Assembly: GCA_012026785.1 (NCBI GenBank)
Contig: VEOW01000005.1
Coordinates: 1-37,529 of the forward strand
Reading direction: 5' to 3'
Length of the DNA: 37,529 nt
Source of the DNA: Chloroflexota bacterium
Lineage (GTDB): Bacteria > Chloroflexota > Limnocylindria > Limnocylindrales > CSP1-4
A program made the position numbers and the translations under genes. Positions 7,222 through 15,528 of the stretch are shown here, piece after piece. The notes under the pieces were generated by a model. The model was not told the DNA's origin and made no database searches. It worked only from the letters and a program-made list of their open reading frames with translations. Each line of letters opens with the position of its first letter. The stretch's first letter is position 1.

Positions 7222-7616
7222 CCTCGTCGCCAGCGGCGCCCCCGCGCCGCTCGTGGCTCGCGATTCGCTGGCGCCAGTTCCGTAACGCTCCGCGGCCGGT
7301 CGTTCGCGCGGTGGCCTCGAGCGTCGCGGTGGCCGTCGTGCTCGGCGCGGGGTATCTCGTCTACGACATCGCTCTGACCCGCAACCCCGATCTGCCCGGG
7401 GGCGACCTGCGGCTGGCCGCGGCGGCCGCCTACGTGGTGGGCGTGCTCGTGGCCGGCTCGGTCGTGACCTGGTTGATCGTGCCGCTGCCGCGCGGCGCCG
7501 GCGCACGTTCCACGCGGACACCGTGGAGCGCCGCGCTGGGCCTGTTCGCGGCGGTTCCCGTCGCCTACCTCGTGCTCGTCGTCGCCCTCGAGGTCGTGAA
7601 ACCGCTGCTCACCTGA
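7218..7616 (+). CDS. Small integral membrane protein
   Basis: This 132-aa protein has about three transmembrane segments: VASSVAVAVVLGAGYLVYDI, AAAAYVVGVLVAGSVVTWLI and LGLFAAVPVAYLVLVVALEV. A basic, Pro-rich cytoplasmic N-terminus precedes them. I do not recognise the family. The ATG at 7218 overlaps the aminotransferase TGA as ATGA, so it is co-translated with it. The function may relate to the aminotransferase product, but nothing in the sequence shows that. Confidence 0.75.
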   Translation: MTSSPAAPPRRSWLAIRWRQFRNAPRPVVRAVASSVAVAVVLGAGYLVYDIALTRNPDLPGGDLRLAAAAAYVVGVLVAGSVVTWLIVPLPRGAGARSTRTPWSAALGLFAAVPVAYLVLVVALEVVKPLLT

Positions 7617-7655
7617 GGCGGAGGCGACTCGCCGGGGGCGGAGTAGGATGGCGGT

Positions 7656-7733
7656 GGGGGAGTAGCCCAGTTGGTTAGAGGCGCCGAGCTTATACCTCGG
7701 AAGTCGGAGGTTCGAGTCCTCCCTCCCCTACCA
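7656..7733 (+). tRNA. tRNA-Ile with UAU anticodon
   Basis: A full cloverleaf is visible. The acceptor stem is GGGGGAG (7656-7662) with CTCCCCT, including a G1-U72 wobble. The D arm has the conserved AGTTGG loop. The anticodon stem CCGAG/CTCGG encloses the loop CTTATAC. The T arm GGAGG/CCTCC has loop TTCGAGT, and the A73 discriminator is followed by an encoded CCA. U33, A37 and a 7-nt loop make the anticodon TAT (UAU), reading AUA isoleucine codons. The D stem is short (three pairs plus a C-A mismatch). TAGGAT (7644-7649) ends 6 nt before nucleotide 1, so the transcript may start at the mature 5' end. Confidence 0.92.
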
Positions 7734-7762
7734 AACCCCCTTTGGCGTGGGGTTGGCTGCGG

Positions 7763-8527
7763 TTACAGGGCCTCCCGGACGAGGCGGACGCCCCGGTTTC
7801 GCCGAGCGTCGTCGAGGGACCGCTGCGGCGGCAGGGAGGTCAGCCACTCGGCGACCTGGTCCGGCGCGAGCACGGCACACGAGGCCGTCCGGGTGATCCG
7901 TGGATCACGCCCGACGACCGCCGCGTACGTCTTCACGACGTAGTCGGAGTCCTCGTTCGACAGCCAGGCGCGGGCTCGATCGGCGTCACGGGCGGCCCGC
8001 TCGAGCGGGTTGTCGATGACCCGGATGCGGCCGTTGCCGACGCGGACCTCCCAGCTTCGAACGCCGCGCGACAGGACGGCCCCGGGCGGTGGCAGCTCCT
8101 CGATGACGGCCGCCCCGAACGGCCCGATGACCAGCTCGGGGATCGACTTGCCGCCGTCGCCGAGGCGCAGGTTGGTGGCCACGATGTGGTCGTCGCCGAT
8201 GGCCCGGGCGAGACGGACCGCCGGAGTGATCCGCGGCCGGCGAGCCCGCCAGCGATCGTGGGCCGTGGCGAGCTTGGCGACGCCCGCGATCCCGAAGGCC
8301 GCGGGAGCTGTCAGGCCGAGGGCCCAGGCGAGACCGCCCACGACCAGCTGGCCGGCGCTGGGCCGGGCCGTCGTCGGATTGAACAGCTCCAGGAAGCCGA
8401 CGCCGAAGACCAGCCACAGGACCGCGCCCGAGGTCGTGACGCACAGGACTCCGACGAGGATCGCCGACAGCACCGCGAGCCGGGAGGGGCGGCCGGCCTG
8501 GGCATGGCGGGAGACGATGACCTGCAT
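7763..8527 (-). CDS. Membrane protein with NERD-like domain
   Basis: This protein of about 254 aa has two N-terminal transmembrane segments (LAVLSAILVGVLCVTTSGAV; LVVGGLAWALGLTAPAAFGI). Its soluble C-terminal domain contains ELVIGPFGAAVIEELPPPG, resembling the NERD (nuclease-related) core, typically GP-G-hhVIE-K. The lysine expected after the Glu is absent, so nuclease activity is doubtful. The rest (GNGRIRVIDNPLERAARDADR) fits the NERD helix that follows. The start ATG 8527 is chosen because CACGAT ends exactly 6 nt upstream, the same arrangement as at 2148 and 11864. An in-frame extension to 8689 overlaps the divergent gene's promoter and reads as low-quality coding. The gene is convergent with the tRNA. 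Confidence 0.68.
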   Translation of the reverse strand: MQVIVSRHAQAGRPSRLAVLSAILVGVLCVTTSGAVLWLVFGVGFLELFNPTTARPSAGQLVVGGLAWALGLTAPAAFGIAGVAKLATAHDRWRARRPRITPAVRLARAIGDDHIVATNLRLGDGGKSIPELVIGPFGAAVIEELPPPGAVLSRGVRSWEVRVGNGRIRVIDNPLERAARDADRARAWLSNEDSDYVVKTYAAVVGRDPRITRTASCAVLAPDQVAEWLTSLPPQRSLDDARRNRGVRLVREAL

Positions 8528-8723
8528 GACGGCATCGTGGGCACTTCGGCCGGCGGCTCCAATGACCTGAACGGGCCAGTCCCCCTCGACAACAGGGCCA
8601 CCGCGTTGCCTGCCCGGGGCCCTCGGGACCCCCCGGACCCCCGTACCATTGCGGGCCCCCGGTGCGAGACCGATGCTCGGCTCATTCATCGCGGGTCATC
8701 TCGACCCAGGGAGAGCTGCACTC

Positions 8724-9431
8724 ATGGATGGTCTCGCACGCGCCGTCGGGCGCCTGTTGATCATGGCCGCGGTGCTCGCCGGCGTGCTCATCACGTGCCT
8801 CGTTGCCGGCGTCGGGACGACGATCGCGGTCGCGCTGGCGATCGTCCTGGCAGGCCTGGTCGGGCTCGTCGGCGTGGCCCGCCGGCCGCCGGCCGCCGGA
8901 GCTGGCGGCCGAGCCCCGCGGGCAGCCGCCGCGGCCGCCGGAGCGGCGACCGAGGCGGGACCGGCATCCGCGGTCTCGGCCATGAACCCGGCGACCGCCG
9001 ACCCGGCCGACCCCGAGGCGCTGATGCCGCGCTGGCGGCGGCCCTCGCTGCTGGAGGCTCGACGCGCCGATCCGACGCGAGCGCTGACCCGGACGCACAC
9101 CGCCCGCCGCTTCGACGACCGGCGCGCCGAGGCCGACCTGCGGGTCGTTCGCTACGCGATCGTGCCGCTCCTGGATCGCCCCGACGAGATCCTCGGGATC
9201 CGGCTCGCCGACCTCGGCAGCGGCGACGAGGTGGAGGTCATCACGGAGCACGCGGCATTTCTCGAGGTCATCAGCGCGACGGGCGAGCGCGGCTGGATCC
9301 ACCGCACGACCGTGCGGCAACCGGCAGCGACGTATCCGTCGGCGGCCGTCCAGGCAACCACCCGCGAGCCGGGCGAGCCGAATGTCGAGGACGCGCTGTC
9401 GGCGCTCCTCGCCGCTCGCGGCCTGCAGTAG
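8724..9431 (+). CDS. Membrane protein with C-terminal SH3-like domain
   Basis: This is a 235-aa protein. Two hydrophobic helices near the N-terminus (LLIMAAVLAGVLITCLVAGV; IAVALAIVLAGLVGLVGVA) form a hairpin anchor. An Ala/Gly-rich linker follows. The C-terminal ~80 residues (VRYAIVPLLDRPDEI, GDEVEVITEHAAFLEVISA, GERGWIHRTTV) match the bacterial SH3 (SH3b) pattern, which usually binds cell-wall or protein ligands. ATG 8724 is chosen for the AGGGAGAG Shine-Dalgarno site 8 nt upstream; a TACCAT hexamer at 8644-8649 could be its -10. The specific role is unknown. Confidence 0.68.
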   Translation: MDGLARAVGRLLIMAAVLAGVLITCLVAGVGTTIAVALAIVLAGLVGLVGVARRPPAAGAGGRAPRAAAAAAGAATEAGPASAVSAMNPATADPADPEALMPRWRRPSLLEARRADPTRALTRTHTARRFDDRRAEADLRVVRYAIVPLLDRPDEILGIRLADLGSGDEVEVITEHAAFLEVISATGERGWIHRTTVRQPAATYPSAAVQATTREPGEPNVEDALSALLAARGLQ

Positions 9432-9492
9432 GCCGGAACGGATTCGGGGGCTTCGGCCGATCGACGGCGGGGCGGGCCGGGCCAGTGCCGGG

Positions 9493-10425
9493 TCAGCCCC
9501 GCCGGCCACCCTTTCGAAGCACCAGCAGATGCTGGTGGGCGATGTTCGGCACGAAGTCGTTCGGGTAGCCGTAGGGTCGCAGGCGCGTTCCGGCCTGGTA
9601 CCAGATCAGGTCACCCTTGGGCACGAGGCCGACGCTGGCGGCGCGTGACGCCAGGTCGGCGCCGGTGAACAGGTAGCGCCCGCCCTGGTAGGCGTCGCGA
9701 ACGATCAGCACCGCGTAGCGGCCCGGTCGCAGGAGTCGTTCGAGCTCGACCAGGACGTCCGTCATTCGATCGAGGAAGGCCGGGTAATCGGGCAGGTTCG
9801 CGAGGTCGGCGGCCTCGTCGGTCACCATCGCGTAGTCGGTCCGCCGGTTCGAATGCTCCTCCGACAGTGGCCCTCCGGACATCGTCATCGGCAGCTGGAC
9901 GTTGTACGGCGGGTCGGTGGCGACGAGGTCGACCGATTCGGCCGGGAGCGTCGGGAGGATCGCGAGGGCGTCGCCGACGCGGAGCTCGCAGCCGCCCGGG
10001 TCGAACGCTCGGGGACCGCCGGGGGCGGTCGAGCCGAGGGCGGCCAGGAGCGGACCCGCCCCATCATGGTCGGCGAGTGCCGCGCGGACGACCGACTGGT
10101 AGACATCGGCCCAGCGCGGCGACAGCTCGACCCCCAGCGCCCGTCGCGGCCCCCGGGCGATCGCCGCGCCGAGGAGCGTTCCGCCGACGCCGGCGAACGG
10201 GTCGAGCACCAGCTCGCCGGTCTTGGTGAAGAACTCGATGAGGCGGGCCATGAGCCGGGGCGGCTTGTTCGCGCCGTGCTGCTTGCGCAGGCCGTGCCCG
10301 AGCTCGGACGGATAGGCGGTCGTCCACAGCGACTTCGTGAAGTACAGCCACTCCTCGCCGCTCAGCTCGTTGAGCGTGTTGCGGGGGTGGGGGGTGGCTC
10401 GGTCGGTGCGCGCTCGCGCCGTCAT
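9493..10425 (-). CDS. Orphan site-specific DNA methyltransferase
   Basis: This is a 310-aa S-adenosylmethionine-dependent methyltransferase acting on an exocyclic amino group of DNA (N6-adenine or N4-cytosine). The SAM-binding motif I, DPFAGVGGT (75-83), comes before the catalytic motif IV, DPPY (171-174). The opening block (WLYFTKSLWTTAYPSE, HGANKPPRLM) is typical of solitary methylases with this permuted order. No restriction endonuclease or specificity gene is nearby, so a regulatory or epigenetic role, or protection against phage, is possible. The gene follows the MFS exporter with only 14 bp between. The start ATG 10425 lacks a good Shine-Dalgarno site; longer in-frame readings enter the MFS gene. 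Confidence 0.85.
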   Translation of the reverse strand: MTARARTDRATPHPRNTLNELSGEEWLYFTKSLWTTAYPSELGHGLRKQHGANKPPRLMARLIEFFTKTGELVLDPFAGVGGTLLGAAIARGPRRALGVELSPRWADVYQSVVRAALADHDGAGPLLAALGSTAPGGPRAFDPGGCELRVGDALAILPTLPAESVDLVATDPPYNVQLPMTMSGGPLSEEHSNRRTDYAMVTDEAADLANLPDYPAFLDRMTDVLVELERLLRPGRYAVLIVRDAYQGGRYLFTGADLASRAASVGLVPKGDLIWYQAGTRLRPYGYPNDFVPNIAHQHLLVLRKGGRRG

Positions 10426-10439
10426 CCTCGTGGCCCGGC

Positions 10440-11780
10440 TTACTCGGTCAGCGGCAGCTGGTCGCCGCCGAGTGGCTGCTCGATGAGCGGCGGCGTCGTC
10501 CGGATGTGGCGGACGGGCGAGAACCACACGACCGCGATCGAGAGGACGCCCCCGAGGAGGCCGATCGCGAATGCCGCGCGGAGGCCGAACAGCTCGCCGA
10601 TCACGCCGCCGATCACGGCCCCGGCGAGGGTGAGCAGGGTCGTGAAGGTGTGGATCGTGGCATTGACCCGCCCGAGGATCCGATCCGCCGTGGCCGACTG
10701 GACGAGCGACACCTCGACGATCTCGTAGACGGTGCCGAACGAGTCGCCGATCAGCTGCTGGGCGCTCAGGAAGGCCGCGCCGACGAGCGCCGCGCCGGCC
10801 GGAGCGAGCGGAATGAGGGCGTTGCCGAGGGTGAAGCCGACCATGCCGATGAGGATCGTCGGGCCGATCCCGAAGCGCCGGGTCAGGCGGGGCGCGATGG
10901 CGGCGCCGGCCAGCGAGCCCGCGCCGCCGAGCCCGGCGATGATCCCGATGGCGGCCGGGCCGAGGCCCAGGTCCTCGGTCGCGAAGAGCAGGTAGACGGT
11001 CCCGAAGACCCCCCACAGGATGTGGGTGCCGCCGTGGGACAGGGCCAGCGCGCGGAGGGTCGGGGATCGCGCCACGATCCGCATGCCGTCGCGAATCTCG
11101 CGCAGCACCGGCTCCCGCTCGGCGTGCGATCGCGGCGGCGGCTCCTTCCGGCGGATGCTGGCCAGGAACGCCCCAGAGGCGAGGAACGTCAGCGCGTCGA
11201 TGGCAATCGCGATCGGGGCCGTGAACAGCTCGATCAGGAAGCCGCCGATGCCGAAGGCGCTGAACTCGGCGACGGAGCCGCTGGCGGTCAGGGCGCTGTT
11301 GGCCGCGACGAGCCGCTCGCGGGGCACGATCGTCGGTAGGAAGGCGTTGTCAGCGACGTCGAAGAAGGTCGTCAGGATCGCCGCGGCAAAGGCGACCAGC
11401 AGGAGGTGCGGCAGCGAGAGCGCCCCGAGGACGTAGGCGACCGGGATCGAGCCGAGCAGGACGGCCCGGCCGAGGTCGGCCCAGATCATGATCGGGCGCC
11501 GGCGAAGGCGGTCCACCCAGGCGCCCGCGACGAGACCGATCAGCAGGGCCGCGATCAGCTCCATCGAACGCAGGGCCGAGATCTCGAGCGGCCCCGCGTT
11601 CAGGACGAGGATGGCCGCGAACGGCAGTGCCGTGCGGGTGATCAGCGAGCCGAAGACCGAGATCGTCGACGCCGACCAGAGACGCAGGAAATCGCCGTCC
11701 CGCCAGAGGGTCGGGGCGGCAGTGCCGAGGTCGGGGGTCGCCCACGCGACCGTCGGGTCGCGGGGCGGGGGCTGGGCCAC
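10440..11780 (-). CDS. MFS efflux transporter
   Basis: This is a 446-aa major-facilitator protein with about 12 transmembrane segments, of the MFS_3/EntS-like exporter group. The inter-helix loop GAWVDRLRRRPIMIWADLGR matches the signature GxxxDrxgRr, and a related loop IAPRLTRRFG marks the second half. Such proteins export drugs, siderophores or macrolides by proton antiport; the substrate cannot be read from sequence. The start is GTG 11780, with TACAGT ending 6 nt upstream (leaderless geometry). It is divergent from the large LuxR-type regulator, whose target it could be, and is probably co-transcribed with the downstream methyltransferase. Confidence 0.88.
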   Translation of the reverse strand: MAQPPPRDPTVAWATPDLGTAAPTLWRDGDFLRLWSASTISVFGSLITRTALPFAAILVLNAGPLEISALRSMELIAALLIGLVAGAWVDRLRRRPIMIWADLGRAVLLGSIPVAYVLGALSLPHLLLVAFAAAILTTFFDVADNAFLPTIVPRERLVAANSALTASGSVAEFSAFGIGGFLIELFTAPIAIAIDALTFLASGAFLASIRRKEPPPRSHAEREPVLREIRDGMRIVARSPTLRALALSHGGTHILWGVFGTVYLLFATEDLGLGPAAIGIIAGLGGAGSLAGAAIAPRLTRRFGIGPTILIGMVGFTLGNALIPLAPAGAALVGAAFLSAQQLIGDSFGTVYEIVEVSLVQSATADRILGRVNATIHTFTTLLTLAGAVIGGVIGELFGLRAAFAIGLLGGVLSIAVVWFSPVRHIRTTPPLIEQPLGGDQLPLTE

Positions 11781-11863
11781 CGCGGGACTGTAGCCGTTGA
11801 CGACACGCGCCGCGCGGCAGAAATCACGTTCGGAGGCTGGTGCCCGTGTGGCACGATGGGCTC
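11781..11863. promoter_or_regulatory. Divergent promoter region between MFS and LuxR-type genes
   Basis: In the minus direction, TACAGT lies 6 nt before the MFS GTG. In the plus direction, CACGAT (11852-11857) lies 6 nt before ATG 11864. A GGAGG at 11832-11836 could alternatively serve GTG 11846 (9-nt spacing) or 11840. No strong -35 is seen in either direction. Confidence 0.4.
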
Positions 11864-14800
11864 ATGCCCGCGCGATACGTGAGCGAGGACTTCATCGGCC
11901 GTGACCGGGAGCTCTCACACCTCGCCGTCGCGCTGGAGGCCGCCCTCGACGGACGCAGCCCCCGGCTCCTGCTGGCCGGGCGCGGTGGGATCGGGGTCAG
12001 TCGCCTCGTGTCGGAGACCATCCGCCGCGTCGGCCGGCTCGGCGAGCCGGTCCGGGTTGTCCGGTGCACGGCCAGGCCGGCTCGCTCTCGGGACGCCTAC
12101 GCGCCCATCGCCGAGGGCTTCACGCCGTGGCTGGCGTCGCTCGAGGACGGCGCGCTGGCGCGGATCGTCGGCCCCGGGGCTGAGCCGCTCGCCCGGCTCC
12201 TGCCGAATCTCGCGCCGCGGCTGGGCTGGACGCCCGAGCGCTCGCGGCGGGCCGCCATCGCGCCCGAGCGGCGGGCGGCCTGGCTGAGCGAGGCGATCCA
12301 GGGTCTGCTGGAGCGCAGCGGGGAGCGGGAGCCGGTCCTGCTCGTCCTCGAGGACCTGCACCACGCCGATGCCGGGACCCGGAACCTGGCGGCATTCCTG
12401 GCCCGGGTCACCCGGCCGTCGCGGGTCTGCCTGGTCATGACCTACGGCAGCGATCGCCTCGCCCGCGGCCATCCGCTGCTGCCCCAGCTGGCGGCGATGT
12501 CGGCAGCGCCCGAGCCGCCCCAGACGGTCGAGGTCGGACCGCTTGACCGGTTCGACATCGCGCGCCTCGTTGCGGCCCTGGAGGGCGAGCGGCCGACCGC
12601 CGCCGCGCTGCTGCTCGTGGCCGAGCGCTCGGGCGGCGTACCACTGGTCGCCGAGGAGGTCCTGGCCGCCCGCCGCGAGCTGCCGGGCGTGTCGCTCGGC
12701 TCGCGCCTCGATGAGCTCGTCCTGGCCCGGATGGGCCGCCGCGGGCCGGAGTGCCGCCGGGTCATGCGGCTGCTCGCCACGTCCGGGCTGCCGATCGACC
12801 GTGGGACGCTCGCCCGCGTCGCAGCGGCGCACGAGTCGCTCGCCGACGGCCTGCCGCCCCGATCGACGACGCGCCCTCGCCGCGGTCGGGGCGCGCTCGA
12901 CGCCGACCTCCGGGCGGGCCTCGACGAGGCGATCGAGCACGGCTTCGTGGTCGAGGACGGCGACGCCCGGCTGGCGATCCGCCACGAGCTCGTCGCCCGG
13001 GCCATCGAGGACGATCTCCTGCCGGTCCAGCGGCGGCGTCACCACCTTGCGCTGGCCGCCGCCCTCGGCCCGAACCCGTCGGCGGCGCTGACGCACTGGC
13101 TGGCGGCGCACGAGCCGGCGCGGGCGCGGACGGCGGCGCTGGCCGTGGCGACCGCGGCCGAGGCACTGGATTCGGCGGGTGATGCCCTGGCGGCCCGCGA
13201 GCTGGCGCTCGAGCTGGGCCCGATCACCGCCGCCGGCCGGTCGGCCGAGGGCGGGTTGCTGATCGAGACGGCGGAAATCGCGCTCGCCGCCGGCCGTCCC
13301 GACCGAGCGCTGGCCTACCTGGAGACGGCCGCCGGCCGCTTCGGGGAGCGCGAGGACGCCGAGGTCAAGGCGGCCCTCCACGAGACCCTCGGCCGTGCGG
13401 CGAGAACCCTCGGCGATCATGACCGGGCGCTGGCGGAGCATCGTCGGGCCGCTTCGATCGCGCCGCGCGGCCCGAGCCAGCTGAGAGCCCGCGTCCTTGC
13501 CTCGCTGGCCCAGACGCTGATGCTGCTCGGCCGCTTCGCCGAGGCGGCGCGGGTGGCGGGCGAGGCCATCGCCCTGGCCCAGGCGGTTGGCCCGGCGGCC
13601 CGCTCGATCGAAGCCCATGCGATGGTCACGATCGGCGTCGCCGAGGCATGGGGCACGTCCAGCCCGGCCGGGATTCGCCGGCTCGAAACAGCTCGGGCCC
13701 TGGCGCGCGAGCTGGACGACCCCGACGTCGGTTTCCGGGCGACGCTCAACCTGACGACGTCGCTGGCGCTCGTCGGCCGCCGCGACGACGCGATCGCGAT
13801 CACCAACGAGGCCGTCGAGCAGGCTCGCGCCAACGGGCTGGAGGTCGCCTACGGCAACCCGCTGCGGGGCAACATCGCCGAGGCACTCTTCACGGCCGGC
13901 CGCTGGGCGGAGGCCCGCGACACGATCCGGCGGGCGCTCGAATGGAGCCCCGACGCAGTCGCCTTCGCTGACGCGTCGCTCACGGCGGCGATGCTCGAGG
14001 TCGAAACGAGCGTCGACGAGCGGGCGGCGAGCCTGCTCGGCTGGCGGCCGCTGGAGATCGACCACGCCCCCGACCCCCAGCTCGAGGTGCCGGCGACCCG
14101 CGCCGCGGCCTCGTTCGCGCTGTGGCGCGGCGACGTCGCCGATGCCCGGCGCTCGGTCGAGCGGGGCTGGGCCCTCGTCCGTGGCTCGGAGGACTGGGCG
14201 ATCACGGCCCGCATGGCGGCGACGTACCTCGAGGTCCAGGCGGCGGTCGCGGACGATGCTCGCGATCGGCGAGCGCTGCCCGAGGTGACCGGCGCCCGCC
14301 AGCGGGCACGCCGCGTCCTCGCCGAGGCCGAAGCGGCCCTCCGGGCAAGCGGCCTGCCGGCCGGCGCTCCGAGCCGGCTCGAGGCCGACGCGAATCTCGC
14401 CACGGCGCGCGCCTTCGGCGCGCGGCTCGAGGGCCAGGACGATCCGGCCCTGTGGGACGCTGCCGCCCAGGCCTGGAAGCGCGCCGGCCAGCCCTACCAG
14501 GTTGCCCGGTCGCGGTGGCGCCAGGCGGAAGCCGCGCTGCCCTCCCACGCCGCCCGGGTCGGCCGGGCCGCGGCCCGTGGGCCCCTGCTCGAGGCCGTCA
14601 GGATCGCCCGCGAGCTCGGGGCCAGGCCACTCCTGCGCGAGCTGACGACGCTCGCCGGCCGTGGGCTCATCAGCCTGCCCCGCGACGCGCGCGCCGCGGC
14701 GCCGATGCCGGTCGGGCCCGGCGCGCCGGCGAAAGGCGAGCCCGGATCACCGGGTCGCGCGCGGGTCGCCATCCCGGTCGAGGACGGGGTGGGCGATGGC

Positions 14801-15205
14801 CACCACGACATCCGGGACCGGCACGGCGAACCCATGGCCTCTCGCGCCGCATCTCCCGCCGGTGCCGAGCCGGCGTCCCCCGCACCGGCGGTCGCCCCGA
14901 TTGCCCGGCAGGCGATCGCCGCGGCCTTTGCCCGCGAGGACGAGACGAGCCGAACGAGCGAGACCTTCGGCCTCTCACGTCGCGAGCGCGAGGTCCTGGC
15001 GCTGATCGTGGAGGGCCGCACCAACCGCGAGATCGGCGAGCGGCTGTTCATCAGCCAGAAGACCGTCGGCGTCCACGTCGGCAACATCCTGGCCAAGCTC
15101 GGCGCCTCCGGACGGGTGGAGGCGGCGATGGTCGCGGTGCGTCTCGCGCTCGTGCCGAGCCCGGCGGCTCCGTCGTTCCCACTGTCGCTTCCCGCGACGA
15201 CCTGA
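11864..15205 (+). CDS. Large ATPase-type LuxR-family regulator with degenerate Walker A
   Basis: This 1113-aa protein has the LAL/MalT-like plan: an N-terminal ATPase module starting at FIGRDREL, a long TPR-like helical middle (about 420-950), a Pro/Ala linker, and a C-terminal LuxR helix-turn-helix (LSRREREVLALIVEGRTNRE, then KTVGVHVGNILAKLGA). The P-loop reads GRGGIGVS (39-46) where GxxGxGK[S/T] is expected, so the nucleotide-contacting lysine is Val45. Walker B is LLVLEDLHHAD. ATP hydrolysis is therefore doubtful and the module may work as a ligand-binding scaffold. Start ATG 11864 fits the CACGAT-6-ATG arrangement; GTG 11840 or 11846 are alternatives. Divergent from the MFS exporter, a plausible target. 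Confidence 0.88.
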   Translation: MPARYVSEDFIGRDRELSHLAVALEAALDGRSPRLLLAGRGGIGVSRLVSETIRRVGRLGEPVRVVRCTARPARSRDAYAPIAEGFTPWLASLEDGALARIVGPGAEPLARLLPNLAPRLGWTPERSRRAAIAPERRAAWLSEAIQGLLERSGEREPVLLVLEDLHHADAGTRNLAAFLARVTRPSRVCLVMTYGSDRLARGHPLLPQLAAMSAAPEPPQTVEVGPLDRFDIARLVAALEGERPTAAALLLVAERSGGVPLVAEEVLAARRELPGVSLGSRLDELVLARMGRRGPECRRVMRLLATSGLPIDRGTLARVAAAHESLADGLPPRSTTRPRRGRGALDADLRAGLDEAIEHGFVVEDGDARLAIRHELVARAIEDDLLPVQRRRHHLALAAALGPNPSAALTHWLAAHEPARARTAALAVATAAEALDSAGDALAARELALELGPITAAGRSAEGGLLIETAEIALAAGRPDRALAYLETAAGRFGEREDAEVKAALHETLGRAARTLGDHDRALAEHRRAASIAPRGPSQLRARVLASLAQTLMLLGRFAEAARVAGEAIALAQAVGPAARSIEAHAMVTIGVAEAWGTSSPAGIRRLETARALARELDDPDVGFRATLNLTTSLALVGRRDDAIAITNEAVEQARANGLEVAYGNPLRGNIAEALFTAGRWAEARDTIRRALEWSPDAVAFADASLTAAMLEVETSVDERAASLLGWRPLEIDHAPDPQLEVPATRAAASFALWRGDVADARRSVERGWALVRGSEDWAITARMAATYLEVQAAVADDARDRRALPEVTGARQRARRVLAEAEAALRASGLPAGAPSRLEADANLATARAFGARLEGQDDPALWDAAAQAWKRAGQPYQVARSRWRQAEAALPSHAARVGRAAARGPLLEAVRIARELGARPLLRELTTLAGRGLISLPRDARAAAPMPVGPGAPAKGEPGSPGRARVAIPVEDGVGDGHHDIRDRHGEPMASRAASPAGAEPASPAPAVAPIARQAIAAAFAREDETSRTSETFGLSRREREVLALIVEGRTNREIGERLFISQKTVGVHVGNILAKLGASGRVEAAMVAVRLALVPSPAAPSFPLSLPATT

Positions 15206-15213
15206 CCCGCGAG

Positions 15214-15251
15214 AAAAAGAACAAGACCCGGATGGGCACCGGGTCCTGTTC
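15214..15251 (-). terminator. Intrinsic terminator hairpin, best in the minus direction
   Basis: The stem GAACAAGACCCGG (15219-15231) pairs with CCGGGTCCTGTTC (15239-15251) with one mismatch and a 7-nt loop. On the minus strand it is followed directly by TTTTT (15218-15214), a proper intrinsic terminator. In the plus direction it follows the LuxR gene stop but the downstream sequence is only moderately T-rich, so it may work in both directions. Nothing annotated on the minus strand upstream needs it. Confidence 0.65.
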
Positions 15252-15391
15252 ATTCGTTGGCCCGACCGGGAGGAAGGAAACGGCCGGACCGGCAGGGGTG
15301 ATTGGAGTCGGCTACCAGCGACGCATGAGTGCAAGCTCCTTGCGATGAACTCCCCGCGACCTGTAGGGAAGCTGAACGTACGGGTGTGACC

Positions 15392-15424
15392 GTCCGGGGT
15401 CGATGCACCAAAGGTCCGGGGTCG
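15392..15424. repeat. Direct repeat GTCCGGGGTCG, 22-bp period
   Basis: GTCCGGGGTCG occurs at 15392-15402 and again at 15414-15424. Starts are 22 bp apart, about two helical turns, as expected of tandem operator half-sites on one DNA face. It lies about 160 bp upstream of alaX. Confidence 0.45.
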
Positions 15425-15528
15425 TCCTGGGACCATCGGCGGCTCGCACGCTCGAAGACCCCACCGGACCTCCCGCGACTGCTCCGTCGCGGCCCATCGA
15501 CCAGGGATCGCGACGGTACTGGTCGTCG

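Noticed and set aside
7734-7754. AACCCC/GGGGTT hairpin after the tRNA as terminator
   Set aside because: Only a 6-bp stem with a 9-nt loop and no T-run; too weak to call.
8528-8689. N-terminal extension of the NERD-like protein to 8689
   Set aside because: The extension overlaps the likely promoter of the divergent gene, and the sequence is Gly/Arg/Pro-rich. ATG 8527 has the CACGAT-6-ATG arrangement.
7742-9568. 608-codon plus-strand frame spanning the NERD-like and SH3-like genes
   Set aside because: It crosses two better supported genes on different strands and has no recognisable fold.
11915-14548. 877-codon open frame on the minus strand across the LuxR-type regulator gene
   Set aside because: High GC removes stop codons from antisense frames. 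The product is Arg/Gly/Ala-rich without domains, while the plus strand gives a clear ATPase-TPR-LuxR protein.
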